The notes: generated from the sequence alone by a model not told the origin. DNA of 64,000 bases from Pseudomonas rustica (GCF_018336155.1 NZ_JAGYHF010000003.1:1-64000), one strand, 5' to 3'; counted from the stretch's first letter, positions 36,531-46,649 are shown. Translations and numbers: made by a program.

Positions 36531-36571
36531 AAAAATAGCGCTCAAGGGTTAACCTTGAGCGCTATTTTTTT
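36531..36571. terminator. bidirectional terminator between KAS III gene and maf
   Basis: TAGCGCTCAAGG and CCTTGAGCGCTA form a perfect 12-bp stem around a four-base loop, flanked by AAAAA on the left and TTTTTTT on the right. Confidence 0.88.
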
Positions 36572-36595
36572 GCCTGAAACGGAGTGCGAGGCGTC

Positions 36596-37885
36596 ATGAG
36601 CGAGTTTTTCCAGGCCAATGCCGAAGTCCTGCAACGACGCTGGCCGGCGCTGTTCGAGCGCTTGATGGCTGAGGACAGTTCGGCCATTGAGGCTGAGCTG
36701 ACGCAAGGGCTGGGTTCGACACTGAGCGTCAACGGCATCCAGCTCACCAGCCGTCATGACCGCACGCATGAGGCGCGGATTCAGGCCGCCAGTCTTCCGG
36801 ACAAAGCCCAACTGCACGTCTACGGCACCGGCCTCGGCGATCTGCCGGGCGTGTTACTGGAGCGCAAAAACCTTGATCGCTTGTACGTGCACATCCTTAA
36901 TGGCGCGTTGTTTGCGCTGGTGCTGCAACTGCTTGATCAACGCCAGTGGCTGGAAGATCCGCGCGTGGAGCTGTTTTATGCAGGCGATCTTTCCGATATC
37001 TGCACGCCGTTTTTTGCCTTGCCAGCCGAGATGCTGCTGGCCGATGACTTCAACGCGAAGATCCGTGATCGGCTGGTCAGCGAGGTGCACCTGAGCTTTA
37101 ACAATCGCGAATTCGATCCTCAGTCGCCTGTCATTCAGCAGCGCTTGCAAGATTGCTTGCCGGTGCTGCTCGGCGATGATGATGTGGCGCAATTGTTCAA
37201 TACCTGCGCCGGTCGAGAGGTGTTCGTGATCGGCACCGGGCCGACGCTGGAGAGCCATTTCGAACGGTTGGCGGTGATCCGTCAGCAGGCCGTTCGTCCG
37301 CTGTTCATTGCCGTCGACACTGCCTATCGGCCTCTGCGTGAACACGGGATCGCCCCGGACATGGTGGTGAGCATCGATCAGCGCATCGGCTTTCGACATT
37401 TGCCGTTTGAAGAGTCCGACGGCATTCCCCTTGTTTATCTGCCAATGAGCGATCCCGAGTTGCTGAAGGCCTGGAAGGGCAAGCGCTATGGTGGTTATTC
37501 CGCCAGTCCGGTGTATGCCGGTCTGCGTGAAAAACATCCAAGGGCGCTGCTGCACGTTGGCGGCAGTGTGATCCATCCGGCGGTGGATCTGGCGGTGAAG
37601 ATGGGCGCGCAGCGCATCACGCTGTTCGGCGCTGACTTCGCGTTTCCCAACAATAAAACCCATGCGGGCTGGAATGACGGCGATCTGGGGCCGGGCGTGA
37701 GTCAGGCACGGCACTGGGTGCTGGACGGAAATGGCCAGCGCGTCGCCACGCAGCTCAACTTTCGCGGTTATCTGTGTGTGCTGGAGCGCTACATCGCTGC
37801 CCATCCGCACGTGCAGTTCTATAACAGCAGCCGCGCGGGCGCATTGATTGCCGGCACGCAGTTCGATCCGGAGTTCGTGCAATGA
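36596..37885 (+). CDS. maf: motility-associated factor Maf (6-hydroxymethylpterin pyrophosphokinase MptE-like family), probable pseudaminyltransferase
   Basis: This 429-residue protein of the Maf/DUF115 family contains FVIGTGPTLESHFERL and then a GADFAFPNNKTHA segment in the MptE-like core. In Campylobacter, Aeromonas and others, Maf proteins transfer pseudaminic acid onto flagellin Ser/Thr. The presence of a full CMP-Pse pathway beside it supports that role here. The ATG at 36596 is preferred to GTG at 36584. The preceding terminator suggests its own promoter or read-through. It overlaps the next gene by 4 bases. Confidence 0.88.
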   Translation: MSEFFQANAEVLQRRWPALFERLMAEDSSAIEAELTQGLGSTLSVNGIQLTSRHDRTHEARIQAASLPDKAQLHVYGTGLGDLPGVLLERKNLDRLYVHILNGALFALVLQLLDQRQWLEDPRVELFYAGDLSDICTPFFALPAEMLLADDFNAKIRDRLVSEVHLSFNNREFDPQSPVIQQRLQDCLPVLLGDDDVAQLFNTCAGREVFVIGTGPTLESHFERLAVIRQQAVRPLFIAVDTAYRPLREHGIAPDMVVSIDQRIGFRHLPFEESDGIPLVYLPMSDPELLKAWKGKRYGGYSASPVYAGLREKHPRALLHVGGSVIHPAVDLAVKMGAQRITLFGADFAFPNNKTHAGWNDGDLGPGVSQARHWVLDGNGQRVATQLNFRGYLCVLERYIAAHPHVQFYNSSRAGALIAGTQFDPEFVQ

Positions 37886-38148
37886 CAGCGATCGAGAAAT
37901 GCATGGACGAATGCCGCCAGTGCGCCGGACTGTTTCGTCTGGGCCGTGATGTCGAGGCCGCGCTGGTCATGGTTGACGTGTTCGGAGGCGCGCAGCAGGC
38001 GCTCATGTCGGCATCGACCGATGTCCAGCAAGCCTGGGCGACCTTGCTGACGCAAATCCTCGAATGCCAGGAGCGTCAGGACTGGTTGGGCCTCGCTGAT
38101 TTCATGGAGTACGAACTGATCGAACTGCTACAAAGCACGCAGCGCTGA
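37882..38148 (+). CDS. 88-residue protein coupled to maf, function unknown
   Basis: The ATGA overlap with maf shows translational coupling. The product is helical and soluble (predicted by eye), with three N-terminal Cys residues at 7, 11 and 14 (CMDECRQC) and a C-terminal amphipathic region WLGLADFMEYELIELLQS. Its size and acidity resemble a secretion chaperone such as FliS/FliT, so a role in holding flagellin for Maf is possible but unproven. It is the last gene before fliC. Confidence 0.65.
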   Translation: MTAIEKCMDECRQCAGLFRLGRDVEAALVMVDVFGGAQQALMSASTDVQQAWATLLTQILECQERQDWLGLADFMEYELIELLQSTQR

Positions 38149-38284
38149 AGGCGACCAACGGCACTGGCCCGCTGCTTTGCGCGGCAGTCGATTTTATGAC
38201 GTCATTTTTTCGTGGGCGGGGCGCGGCTAAGCCCTTGTTTTCTCGGGGGTGGCAGGGTGATGGCAAATTTTTTTCAAAAAGCCC

Positions 38285-38311
38285 TCAAGCAACCTGCAAA
38301 CCCGACGATAA
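38285..38311 (+). promoter_or_regulatory. sigma-28 (FliA) promoter of fliC
   Basis: TCAAGCAA-N11-GACGATAA fits the FliA consensus TAAAGTTT-N11-GCCGATAA, especially at the -10. It lies 80 bases upstream of the fliC ATG. Confidence 0.8.
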
Positions 38312-38391
38312 CTATTACGAAGGTTCTCTAGGCCATACCCGGCGGTTGCCAGGGCCGGAAGCCGCAGTACCCAACCAACGAGGAATTCGTC

Positions 38392-39252
38392 ATGGCTTTA
38401 ACAGTAAACACCAACACCACATCGTTGAACGTTCAGAAAAACCTGAACCGCGCTTCCGACGCTCTGTCGACTTCGATGCAACGTCTGTCTTCCGGCCTGA
38501 AAATCAACAGCGCTAAAGATGACGCCGCTGGCCTGCAGATCTCCAACCGTATGTCCTCGCAGATCCGCGGTAACACTCAGGCGATCCAGAACGCCAACGA
38601 CGGTATCTCCGTAGCTCAGACCGCTGAAGGCGCTCTGCAAGCAACTACCGACATCCTGCAGCGTATGCGTGAACTGGCTGTTAAAGCACGTAACGGTACC
38701 AACGGCACTGCTGACCAGACCGCTACCAACTCCGAATTCGCTCAGATGTCCGACGAGATCACCCGTATCTCGGCTTCGACCAACCTGAACGGCAAAAACC
38801 TGCTGGACGGTACGGCTGGTACTGTGACCCTGCAAGTAGGCGCGAACACCGGTTCGGCTAACCACATCGACCTGGTACTGACTGGCAAGTTCGACGCAAC
38901 CAGCCTGTCCGTAAACAGCGGTGCTCTGGCTCTGACCGGTACTTCGGGTACTGGCACTGGTTCCGCTTCGGTGAACATCGACAACGCGATCACCGCAATC
39001 GACGCTGCTATCGCTTCGATCGGTGCAACCCGTGCAAACCTGGGTGCTTCGCAAAACCGTCTGACCAGCACCATCTCCAACCTGCAGAACATCACTGAAA
39101 ACACCACCGCTGCTCAGGGTCGTGTACAGGACACCGACTTCGCCGCAGAAACTGCTAACCTGACCAAGCAGCAAACTCTGCAGCAAGCTTCGACTTCCGT
39201 ACTGGCTCAAGCCAACCAACTGCCTTCCGCCGTACTGAAGCTGCTTCAGTAA
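38392..39252 (+). CDS. fliC: flagellin FliC, short form
   Basis: This 286-residue filament subunit has conserved D0/D1 N-terminus (MALTVNTNTTSLNVQKNLNR) and C-terminus (TANLTKQQTLQQASTSVLAQ). The variable region is reduced to about residues 145-200, with a Ser/Thr/Gly-rich stretch at 163-193 that is the likely glycosylation target. Residues 30-51 cover the flg22 epitope; relative to the P. aeruginosa version they have T34S, S36L, R37K and A51S. Codon use is strongly biased (GCT, GTA, CGT), as for a very highly expressed gene. Confidence 0.98.
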   Translation: MALTVNTNTTSLNVQKNLNRASDALSTSMQRLSSGLKINSAKDDAAGLQISNRMSSQIRGNTQAIQNANDGISVAQTAEGALQATTDILQRMRELAVKARNGTNGTADQTATNSEFAQMSDEITRISASTNLNGKNLLDGTAGTVTLQVGANTGSANHIDLVLTGKFDATSLSVNSGALALTGTSGTGTGSASVNIDNAITAIDAAIASIGATRANLGASQNRLTSTISNLQNITENTTAAQGRVQDTDFAAETANLTKQQTLQQASTSVLAQANQLPSAVLKLLQ

Positions 39253-39267
39253 TTCCGGATCGAGTTT

Positions 39268-39307
39268 AAGCGGGGGAGTGCGTTTGTCGTGCTCTCTCGC
39301 TTTTTTA
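39268..39307 (+). terminator. terminator/attenuator after fliC
   Basis: AAGCGGGGGAGTG pairs with CTCTCTCGCTT, using several G-T pairs, and is followed by TTTTTT. It lies between fliC and flaG and would lower flaG and fliD expression relative to flagellin. Confidence 0.65.
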
Positions 39308-39325
39308 CGTTAAGAGGTGATGGGC

Positions 39326-39682
39326 ATGGACATGAGCGTAAAGCTTAGCGTGTCTTATCCGGCTCCGAAGCCCGTGGCCCCGGTGCCTGACAAGCCGTCA
39401 GAGACGCCAAAGGTTGCCAAGGCTGACGCTCCGGTCGCTGACAAAAGCCAGGATACGGACGATGCCAAGTTGAAGCTGGCGGTGCAGGAGATCGAAAAGT
39501 TCGTCCAGTCGATCAAGCGCAATCTGGAGTTCTCGATCGATGAGCATTCTGGAAAGGTTATCGTCAAAGTGATCGCAAGCGAGACGGGTGAAGTCGTTCG
39601 ACAGATTCCCTCCGCCGAAGCTCTAAAGCTGGCAGACAGCCTGGCCAACGCCAGTCACGTGTTGTTCGACGCCAAAGTCTGA
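39326..39682 (+). CDS. flaG: flagellar protein FlaG
   Basis: This is a 118-residue protein of the FlaG family, linked to filament length control. The N-terminal half is a Pro/Lys/Ala-rich disordered segment; the conserved domain (about 50-118) has FSIDEHSGKVIVKVIASETG and EVVRQIPSAEALKL. ATGs at 39320, 39326 and 39332 are close; 39326 has the best spacing to AGAGG. It lies between fliC and fliD. Confidence 0.92.
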   Translation: MDMSVKLSVSYPAPKPVAPVPDKPSETPKVAKADAPVADKSQDTDDAKLKLAVQEIEKFVQSIKRNLEFSIDEHSGKVIVKVIASETGEVVRQIPSAEALKLADSLANASHVLFDAKV

Positions 39683-39764
39683 TAGCTGGCATGAATCGTG
39701 TTTGTTCGTTCTCAGGACGCCGGTAGCGGTCAAAAGAATGGCAACAATCTGAAGGGAGATGCAC

Positions 39765-41195
39765 ATGGCAAGTCCAATTTTACCGGGTTCCGGACTGGGT
39801 TCCGGCCTGGACATCGGCGCGATCGTTACCGCGCTGGTTAACGCCGACAAGTCTGCCAAGCAGACGCAGATCGACACTCAGACGAAAACCAACTCGCTGA
39901 AGATTTCCGGTGTCGGTTCGCTGAAAAGCGCGCTGGCGGCGTTTCAGAAATCGATGACCGACCTCAACAAAGCGTCGAGCCCTGCGTTTGCCGGTTTTAC
40001 TGCGACCTCCGGTACCCCGACCGTTTTAGGCGTTACGTCCGACAGCACCGCTGTGCCGGGAACCTACAACGTTGTCGTGAAGAGTCTGGCCACCGGTTCG
40101 AAAGTAGCCAGTGCCTCTTTCGCTGGCGGTACGACCAGTGCCATTCCGAGTGGTACTCTGAAAATCAGTCAGAATGGCACTGATTATCCTGTGACGATTC
40201 CGGCCAATGCCACGCTGCAAAGCACTCGCGACGCGATCAACACCGCGCAGGCGAGCAACGGTATTTCTGCCAACATCGTGACCGACAGCTCCGGCGCTTC
40301 GCGTCTGGTGATCAGCTCCAACAAGACCGGCGCAGGTTCCGACCTCAGCGTCAGCGGTATCGCCGGCCTTGAGATTGACGGCACTAAAGTCATGGGTGGA
40401 ACACCGGCGGCGGGCGATGCCGGATCCGTCAACGGTGTCGCCAAAGACGCCGCCATCACCATCGATGGCTTGGCCGTGACCAGCAAAAGCAACACGGTGA
40501 CGGGTGCAATCAGTGGTCTGACGCTGAACCTTGCGTCCATGAGCACTGGTGACACACCGACCGTTGTGACGGTTGCCACCAACACCACCGGAATCCAGAC
40601 TTCGCTTCAGACGTTCGTCGATTCCTACAACACCTTGAAAAAGGCCATCGACACGCTGTCCAAGGCAACACCGGATGCGGACGGTAATCTGACCGTTTCC
40701 GCAGCGTTCACCGGTGACTCGCTGCCGCGCTCGCTGATGGCTGACATTCGTGAGCAGTTGACCGAATCTGGCCCGAGTGCGCAACTGACGGTGTTGTCGC
40801 AGTTGGGCGTAATGACCGACAGCAAAACCGGTCTGCTGGCACTCGACACCGCTGTGTTCAACAAACGAATGGACACACCGGGCATGGCTGGTCAGGTTCA
40901 GCAGATGTTCTCCGGCACCAACGCCACTAACGGTCTGTTGGCGCGCATGAGCAGTGCGGTCGACCCGTACGTCAAGACCGGCGGCCTGCTCGATCAGCGC
41001 AGCTCCAACCTGACCAACCTCTCGTCTAGCCTGCAAAAGCAGCAGACGGCGCTGGATTTGCATGTCACCAGCCTGACGGCAACGCTGACCGCAAAATACA
41101 ACGCGATGGATCTGTTGGTCGGGCAGATGAAAGCAACGGCGAGCAACATCACGTCGTTCTTCAGCTCGCTCAATGCTCAGCAATCCGCGAAGTAA
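39765..41195 (+). CDS. fliD: flagellar filament cap protein FliD
   Basis: This 476-residue HAP2 cap protein helps flagellin polymerise at the filament tip. It starts MASPILPGSGLGSGLDIGAI, has the central FliD domains, and ends with a long helix (TATLTAKYNAMDLLVGQMKA). GAAGGGAG lies six bases before the ATG at 39765. A terminator follows directly. Confidence 0.96.
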   Translation: MASPILPGSGLGSGLDIGAIVTALVNADKSAKQTQIDTQTKTNSLKISGVGSLKSALAAFQKSMTDLNKASSPAFAGFTATSGTPTVLGVTSDSTAVPGTYNVVVKSLATGSKVASASFAGGTTSAIPSGTLKISQNGTDYPVTIPANATLQSTRDAINTAQASNGISANIVTDSSGASRLVISSNKTGAGSDLSVSGIAGLEIDGTKVMGGTPAAGDAGSVNGVAKDAAITIDGLAVTSKSNTVTGAISGLTLNLASMSTGDTPTVVTVATNTTGIQTSLQTFVDSYNTLKKAIDTLSKATPDADGNLTVSAAFTGDSLPRSLMADIREQLTESGPSAQLTVLSQLGVMTDSKTGLLALDTAVFNKRMDTPGMAGQVQQMFSGTNATNGLLARMSSAVDPYVKTGGLLDQRSSNLTNLSSSLQKQQTALDLHVTSLTATLTAKYNAMDLLVGQMKATASNITSFFSSLNAQQSAK

Positions 41196-41207
41196 CAGGT
41201 AAGAACG

Positions 41208-41251
41208 ACAAAAACCCGGCTACGCTTTATCGGCGTGCGCCGGGTTTTTGT
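41208..41251 (+). terminator. terminator after fliD
   Basis: ACAAAAACCCGGC and GCCGGGTTTTTGT form a 13-bp stem with a loop of about 17 bases and a T-rich tail. Confidence 0.85.
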
Positions 41252-41260
41252 CTTTTCATC

Positions 41261-41287
41261 TAAAGTTTTCAGACTCGTTGGCGATAC
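41261..41287 (+). promoter_or_regulatory. sigma-28 (FliA) promoter of fliST
   Basis: TAAAGTTT (exact consensus, 41261-41268), 11 bases, then GGCGATAC (6 of 8 matches to GCCGATAA). It lies between the fliD terminator and fliS. Confidence 0.65.
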
Positions 41288-41324
41288 ATTGGTTATACGA
41301 GTCATTGTGGCAATGAGGTAGAAC

Positions 41325-41723
41325 ATGAATCCGATGTTAGCCCTTCGGCAGTACCAAAAAGTCGGCGCGCACGCCCAAACGTCTGAAGCGAGCCCGCACC
41401 GTCTGGTGCAAATGTTGATGGAAGGCGGACTGGCCCGTATCGCGCAGGCGAAAGGTGCCATCGAACGCAAGGACATTCCGGGCAAATGCACTTCGATCGG
41501 CAAGGCCATCGGCATCGTCAGTGGCTTGCGCGAAGGTCTGGATCTGGAAAACAGCGCTGATACGCTGGCGGATCTGGACGGCCTGTATATCTACATGATG
41601 AAGCGCCTCGCCGAGGCGAACATCAGCAGTGATCCGCGCATTCTCGATGAGGTTGCAGGCCTGCTGAGCACGGTAAAAGAAGGCTGGGATGCCATCGCAC
41701 CTACGCCTGCTCCGCAGTTCTGA
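41325..41723 (+). CDS. fliS: flagellin export chaperone FliS
   Basis: This 132-residue four-helix chaperone binds the C-terminus of flagellin. LALRQYQKVGAHAQTSEASP followed by HRLVQMLMEGGLARIAQAKG is the family signature. It is preceded by its own terminator-promoter boundary and followed by fliT after 11 bases. Confidence 0.95.
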   Translation: MNPMLALRQYQKVGAHAQTSEASPHRLVQMLMEGGLARIAQAKGAIERKDIPGKCTSIGKAIGIVSGLREGLDLENSADTLADLDGLYIYMMKRLAEANISSDPRILDEVAGLLSTVKEGWDAIAPTPAPQF

Positions 41724-41734
41724 AGGAGATCGTC

Positions 41735-42031
41735 ATGAGTCTTGTATTGCAGCGAATCGCCGACACTCGTCAAGCACTGGTCAGTGCGCTGGCTGATCGT
41801 AACTGGGAAGCCGTTGGCGAGCTGGATCTGGCATGTCGCGCCTGCATGGAAGACGTCATGGCGGAAGCTTCGCTGGACGAAGATGCATTGCGCGATAATC
41901 TGGAAGAGTTGCTGCACGTTTACCGGCAGCTGCTTGAAGTGGCCATGGGCGAACGCCAGGCGATAGTCGATGAGATGTCGCAGATCACCCAAGCGCGGAA
42001 CGCGGCAAAGGTTTACCATCTGTTTGGTTAA
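41735..42031 (+). CDS. fliT: flagellar chaperone/assembly protein FliT
   Basis: This 98-residue small helical protein follows fliS (start MSLVLQRIADTRQALVSALA, end ITQARNAAKVYHLFG). Its size, composition and position match pseudomonad FliT-type chaperones, which bind FliD in enteric bacteria. Sequence similarity to enteric FliT is weak, so the name rests partly on synteny. Confidence 0.8.
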   Translation: MSLVLQRIADTRQALVSALADRNWEAVGELDLACRACMEDVMAEASLDEDALRDNLEELLHVYRQLLEVAMGERQAIVDEMSQITQARNAAKVYHLFG

Positions 42032-42203
42032 TTAACCTTCAGTTAATCCAGAGATGTGCGCCATAAATTTGACTGTGCACGGTTTTTTGACTTAACTAGT
42101 GGCTGTTTTCAGATTTCGGGCGTCTACAGGCACAGAGTGTCCTGCAAGCGTCTCGCTTGCCCCCATTTTCGGGCATTGAGTTGACCAGGGAAGTTGCTAT
42201 TGC
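42032..42203 (+). promoter_or_regulatory. fleQ promoter and leader region
   Basis: An AT-rich stretch contains TTGACT (42087-42092) and, 17 bases later, a poor -10 (CAGATT, 42110-42115). A perfect 7-bp hairpin GCAAGCG-TCT-CGCTTGC occupies 42144-42160, with no T tract after it, so it is more likely a leader structure than a terminator. CAGGGAAG before the ATG is the probable ribosome binding site. Confidence 0.4.
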
Positions 42204-43679
<1,476 letters not shown>

Positions 43680-43691
43680 CGCCTGTTTTTC

Positions 43692-43720
43692 AACTGCTTC
43701 ATTTATAAGCAGTTTTTTTT
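43692..43720 (+). terminator. terminator after fleQ
   Basis: AACTGCTT and AAGCAGTT form a perfect 8-bp stem with a 7-base loop, followed by a run of eight T residues. Confidence 0.9.
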
Positions 43721-43736
43721 AGGCACGGGTATTGCT
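43720..43736 (+). promoter_or_regulatory. sigma-54 promoter of fleSR
   Basis: TAGGCACGGGTATTGCT carries GG (43722-43723) and GC (43734-43735) at 12-base spacing, matching GGCACG-N4-TTGCT. It overlaps the end of the fleQ terminator and fits FleQ-dependent fleSR expression. Confidence 0.8.
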
Positions 43737-43789
43737 ACATCCCTCGCAACGTTCCGTTTAACTGACGGTCAGCCACGCGAGAGACCACA

Positions 43790-45001
43790 ATGCCCCACGC
43801 CGCCCCGATCTCTTCTGCCTCCCGATCCGAGGCATCATCCTCGTCCGTAGAGCAGGCCAGCCGGCAGGGTCTTGAGCAGTCGTTCGCGCTGTTCAATCAG
43901 ATGTCGAGCCAACTGACCGACTCTTACAGCATGCTTGAAGCGCGGGTCACCGAGCTCAAGGGTGAACTGGCCGTGGTCAGCGCCCAGCGCATGCAGGAAC
44001 TGGCGGAAAAAGAACGCCTGGCCAACCGTCTGCAAAACCTCCTCGATCTGTTGCCCGGTGGCGTCATTGTGATTGATGGTCATGGCATTGTCGTCGAAGC
44101 CAATCCGGCCGCGATCGAGTTGCTCGGCCTGCCGCTGGAAGGCGAATTGTGGCGCCACGTCATCGCCCGCTGCTTCGCGCCGCGTGAAGACGATGGCCAT
44201 GAAATTTCCCTGAAAAACGGTCGACGCCTGTCGATTGCCACCCGCTCGCTGGATGCCGAGCCGGGGCAATTGGTGCTGCTCAACGATTTGACCGAAACCC
44301 GTCATCTGCAAGATCAACTGGCGCGCCACGAGCGCTTGTCGTCGTTGGGGCGCATGGTCGCTTCGCTGGCCCATCAGATCCGTACGCCGTTGTCTGCGGC
44401 TTTGCTGTACGCCAGTCATTTGACTGAGCAGGAATTGCCGGTCGCCACTCAACAACGTTTCGCCGGGCGCCTGAAAGAACGCCTGCACGAGCTGGAGCAC
44501 CAAGTGCGCGACATGCTGGTGTTCGCCCGTGGCGAGCTGCCGCTGACCGATCGCCTGACGCCGAATGCCCTGATGCAATCGCTGCAAGCCGCCGCGCTGA
44601 CCCATGTGCAGGATCTGCCGATCCGTTGGCAGTGCGACAGTCATGCTGGCGAGTTGCTGTGCAACCGCGACACGCTGGTCGGCGCGCTGCTGAATCTGAT
44701 CGAAAACGCCATTCAGGCCAGTCCCGGTGACGTGCGCCTGAAAGTGCATTGCTACAACCGCGACAACACGTTGCGCATCAGCGTCAGTGACAGCGGCAGC
44801 GGCATCGAACCCGCCGTTCTGGCGCGCCTCGGCGAACCGTTTTTCACCACCAAAGTGACCGGCACTGGCCTCGGCCTGACCGTGGTCAAGGCGGTCGCCC
44901 GTGCGCATCAGGGAGAATTGCAGCTGCGCTCGCGAGTCGGGCGCGGCACGTGCGCGCAGGTGATCCTGCCGCTGTTTTCCGCTGTACAAGGAGCTGAGTG
45001 A
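43790..45001 (+). CDS. fleS: sensor histidine kinase FleS
   Basis: This 403-residue soluble kinase has a PAS domain (about 90-170, LPGGVIVIDGHGIVVEANPA), the phospho-acceptor His in SLAHQIRTPLSAAL, and an ATPase domain with NLIENAIQAS, DSGSGIEP and TGTGLGLTVV. It has no membrane segment, so it senses a cytoplasmic cue, probably assembly status. It phosphorylates FleR, whose gene overlaps or abuts its stop. Confidence 0.95.
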   Translation: MPHAAPISSASRSEASSSSVEQASRQGLEQSFALFNQMSSQLTDSYSMLEARVTELKGELAVVSAQRMQELAEKERLANRLQNLLDLLPGGVIVIDGHGIVVEANPAAIELLGLPLEGELWRHVIARCFAPREDDGHEISLKNGRRLSIATRSLDAEPGQLVLLNDLTETRHLQDQLARHERLSSLGRMVASLAHQIRTPLSAALLYASHLTEQELPVATQQRFAGRLKERLHELEHQVRDMLVFARGELPLTDRLTPNALMQSLQAAALTHVQDLPIRWQCDSHAGELLCNRDTLVGALLNLIENAIQASPGDVRLKVHCYNRDNTLRISVSDSGSGIEPAVLARLGEPFFTTKVTGTGLGLTVVKAVARAHQGELQLRSRVGRGTCAQVILPLFSAVQGAE

Positions 45002-45006
45002 TCGCC

Positions 45007-46398
45007 ATGGGCATCAAGGTTTTGCTGGTCGAGGACGATCGTTCGTTGCGCGAAGCGCTGGCCGACACGCTGTTGCTGGCCGGGCATGATTACCATGCGG
45101 TCGGCAGCGCGGAAGAAGCGTTGACGGCGGTGGCGCGTGAAGCGTTCAGTCTGGTGGTCAGCGACGTCAATATGCCCGGCATGGATGGTCATCAATTGCT
45201 CGCGCTGCTGCGCTCGCGCCAACCGCAATTGCCGGTGTTGCTGATGACTGCCCATGGCGCAGTCGAGCGCGCAGTCGATGCGATGCGTCAGGGCGCGGCG
45301 GATTATCTGGTCAAACCGTTTGAGCCCAAGGCCTTGCTCGATCTGGTCGCGCGTCATGCGCTGGGCAATCTCGGCGCGTGCGAAAGCGAAGGACCGATTG
45401 CGGTCGAACCGGCCAGCGCCCAGCTTCTTGAATTGGCGGCACGCGTCGCGCGCAGCGATTCCACGGTGCTGATCTCCGGCGAGTCCGGCACCGGCAAGGA
45501 AGTGCTGGCGCGCTACATTCACCAGCAATCCCATCGCGCCAATCAACCGTTCATTGCGATCAACTGCGCGGCGATTCCGGACAACATGCTCGAAGCGACA
45601 TTATTCGGGCACGAGAAAGGCTCGTTCACCGGCGCCATTGCTGCTCAGGCCGGCAAGTTTGAACAGGCAGATGGCGGCACGATTCTGCTCGACGAAATCT
45701 CCGAAATGCCGCTGGGCCTGCAAGCCAAACTGCTGCGCGTCCTGCAAGAGCGCGAAGTCGAGCGCGTTGGCGCGCGCAAGCCGATCACCCTGGATATTCG
45801 CGTGGTCGCCACCACTAACCGTGATCTGGCCGGTGAAGTGGCGGCGGGACGTTTCCGTGAAGACTTGTTCTATCGGCTGTCGGTTTTTCCGTTGGCCTGG
45901 CGGCCGTTGCGCGAGCGCACCGCCGACATCCTGCCGCTGGCCGAGCGTCTGCTGGCCAAACACGTCAATAAAATGAAACACGCGGCGGCGAAACTCTCGC
46001 CCGAGGCACAGGCGTGCCTGACCGGTTACCCGTGGCCGGGCAATGTCCGTGAGCTGGATAACGCCATTCAGCGCGCCTTGATTCTGCAGCAGGGCGGGTT
46101 GATTCAGCCGCAGGATTTCTGCCTGTCCGGCCCGGTGATGTTTGCCACATTGCCGACGCCAGCGCCCGCTGCGCCGGTGATTCGTGAAGTCGAGATCGAG
46201 GCGGATTCTGCCGGTGCCTTGGGCGATGACCTGCGCCGCCGGGAGTTTCAGATGATCATCGACACCCTGCGCAGCGAACGTGGCCGGCGCAAAGAGGCGG
46301 CGGAAAAGCTCGGCATCAGCCCGCGCACCCTGCGCTACAAACTGGCGCAAATGCGTGATGCCGGGATGGACGTCGAAGCGTACTTATTCGCCACCTGA
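45007..46398 (+). CDS. fleR: response regulator FleR, sigma-54 activator
   Basis: About 463 residues: a receiver domain ([20 protein letters not shown]; phospho-acceptor Asp in [12 protein letters not shown]), an AAA+ domain ([14 protein letters not shown]) and a Fis-type helix-turn-helix ([18 protein letters not shown]). The sigma-54 contact loop reads GSFTGA rather than GAFTGA. It activates mid-class genes such as flgF onward. GTG at 44998, overlapping the fleS stop, is an alternative start and is closer to AAGGAG (44988-44993). Confidence 0.95.
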   Translation: MGIKVLLVEDDRSLREALADTLLLAGHDYHAVGSAEEALTAVAREAFSLVVSDVNMPGMDGHQLLALLRSRQPQLPVLLMTAHGAVERAVDAMRQGAADYLVKPFEPKALLDLVARHALGNLGACESEGPIAVEPASAQLLELAARVARSDSTVLISGESGTGKEVLARYIHQQSHRANQPFIAINCAAIPDNMLEATLFGHEKGSFTGAIAAQAGKFEQADGGTILLDEISEMPLGLQAKLLRVLQEREVERVGARKPITLDIRVVATTNRDLAGEVAAGRFREDLFYRLSVFPLAWRPLRERTADILPLAERLLAKHVNKMKHAAAKLSPEAQACLTGYPWPGNVRELDNAIQRALILQQGGLIQPQDFCLSGPVMFATLPTPAPAAPVIREVEIEADSAGALGDDLRRREFQMIIDTLRSERGRRKEAAEKLGISPRTLRYKLAQMRDAGMDVEAYLFAT

Positions 46399-46400
46399 AA

Positions 46401-46517
46401 CCACCGCAGATCCATTGTGGGAGGGGGCTTGCTCCCGAAGGCGGCGTGTCGGTTGCATAAATATCGACTGACACGCCGTCTTCGGGAGCAAGCCCCCTCC
46501 CACAGTGATTTGCGGTG
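46401..46517. repeat. REP doublet, GGAGGGGGCTTGCTCCC variant
   Basis: The core inverted repeat (46415-46505) reads TGTGGGAGGGGGCTTGCTCC with its mirror; it is enclosed by CCACCGCA/TGCGGTGG. It differs from the copies at 2222, 7463 and 52426 by paired changes that keep the stem. Confidence 0.88.
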
Positions 46518-46572
46518 GCTTCGCTGTTCGCGCGGTGCCCCGATTGGCTTTTGTGGAAGAAGTCCGCCGAGC

Positions 46573-46588
46573 TGGCACCCTTGTTGCT
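46573..46588 (+). promoter_or_regulatory. sigma-54 promoter of the fliE operon
   Basis: TGGCACCCTTGTTGCT is a near-perfect RpoN site (GG 46574-46575, GC 46586-46587), 62 bases before fliE. Confidence 0.88.
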
Positions 46589-46649
46589 AATACCTGTGTA
46601 CCCGCCGAGTGAGTGTCAAAAAATTGCGGGCCGCCCAAGAGAGTAGACC

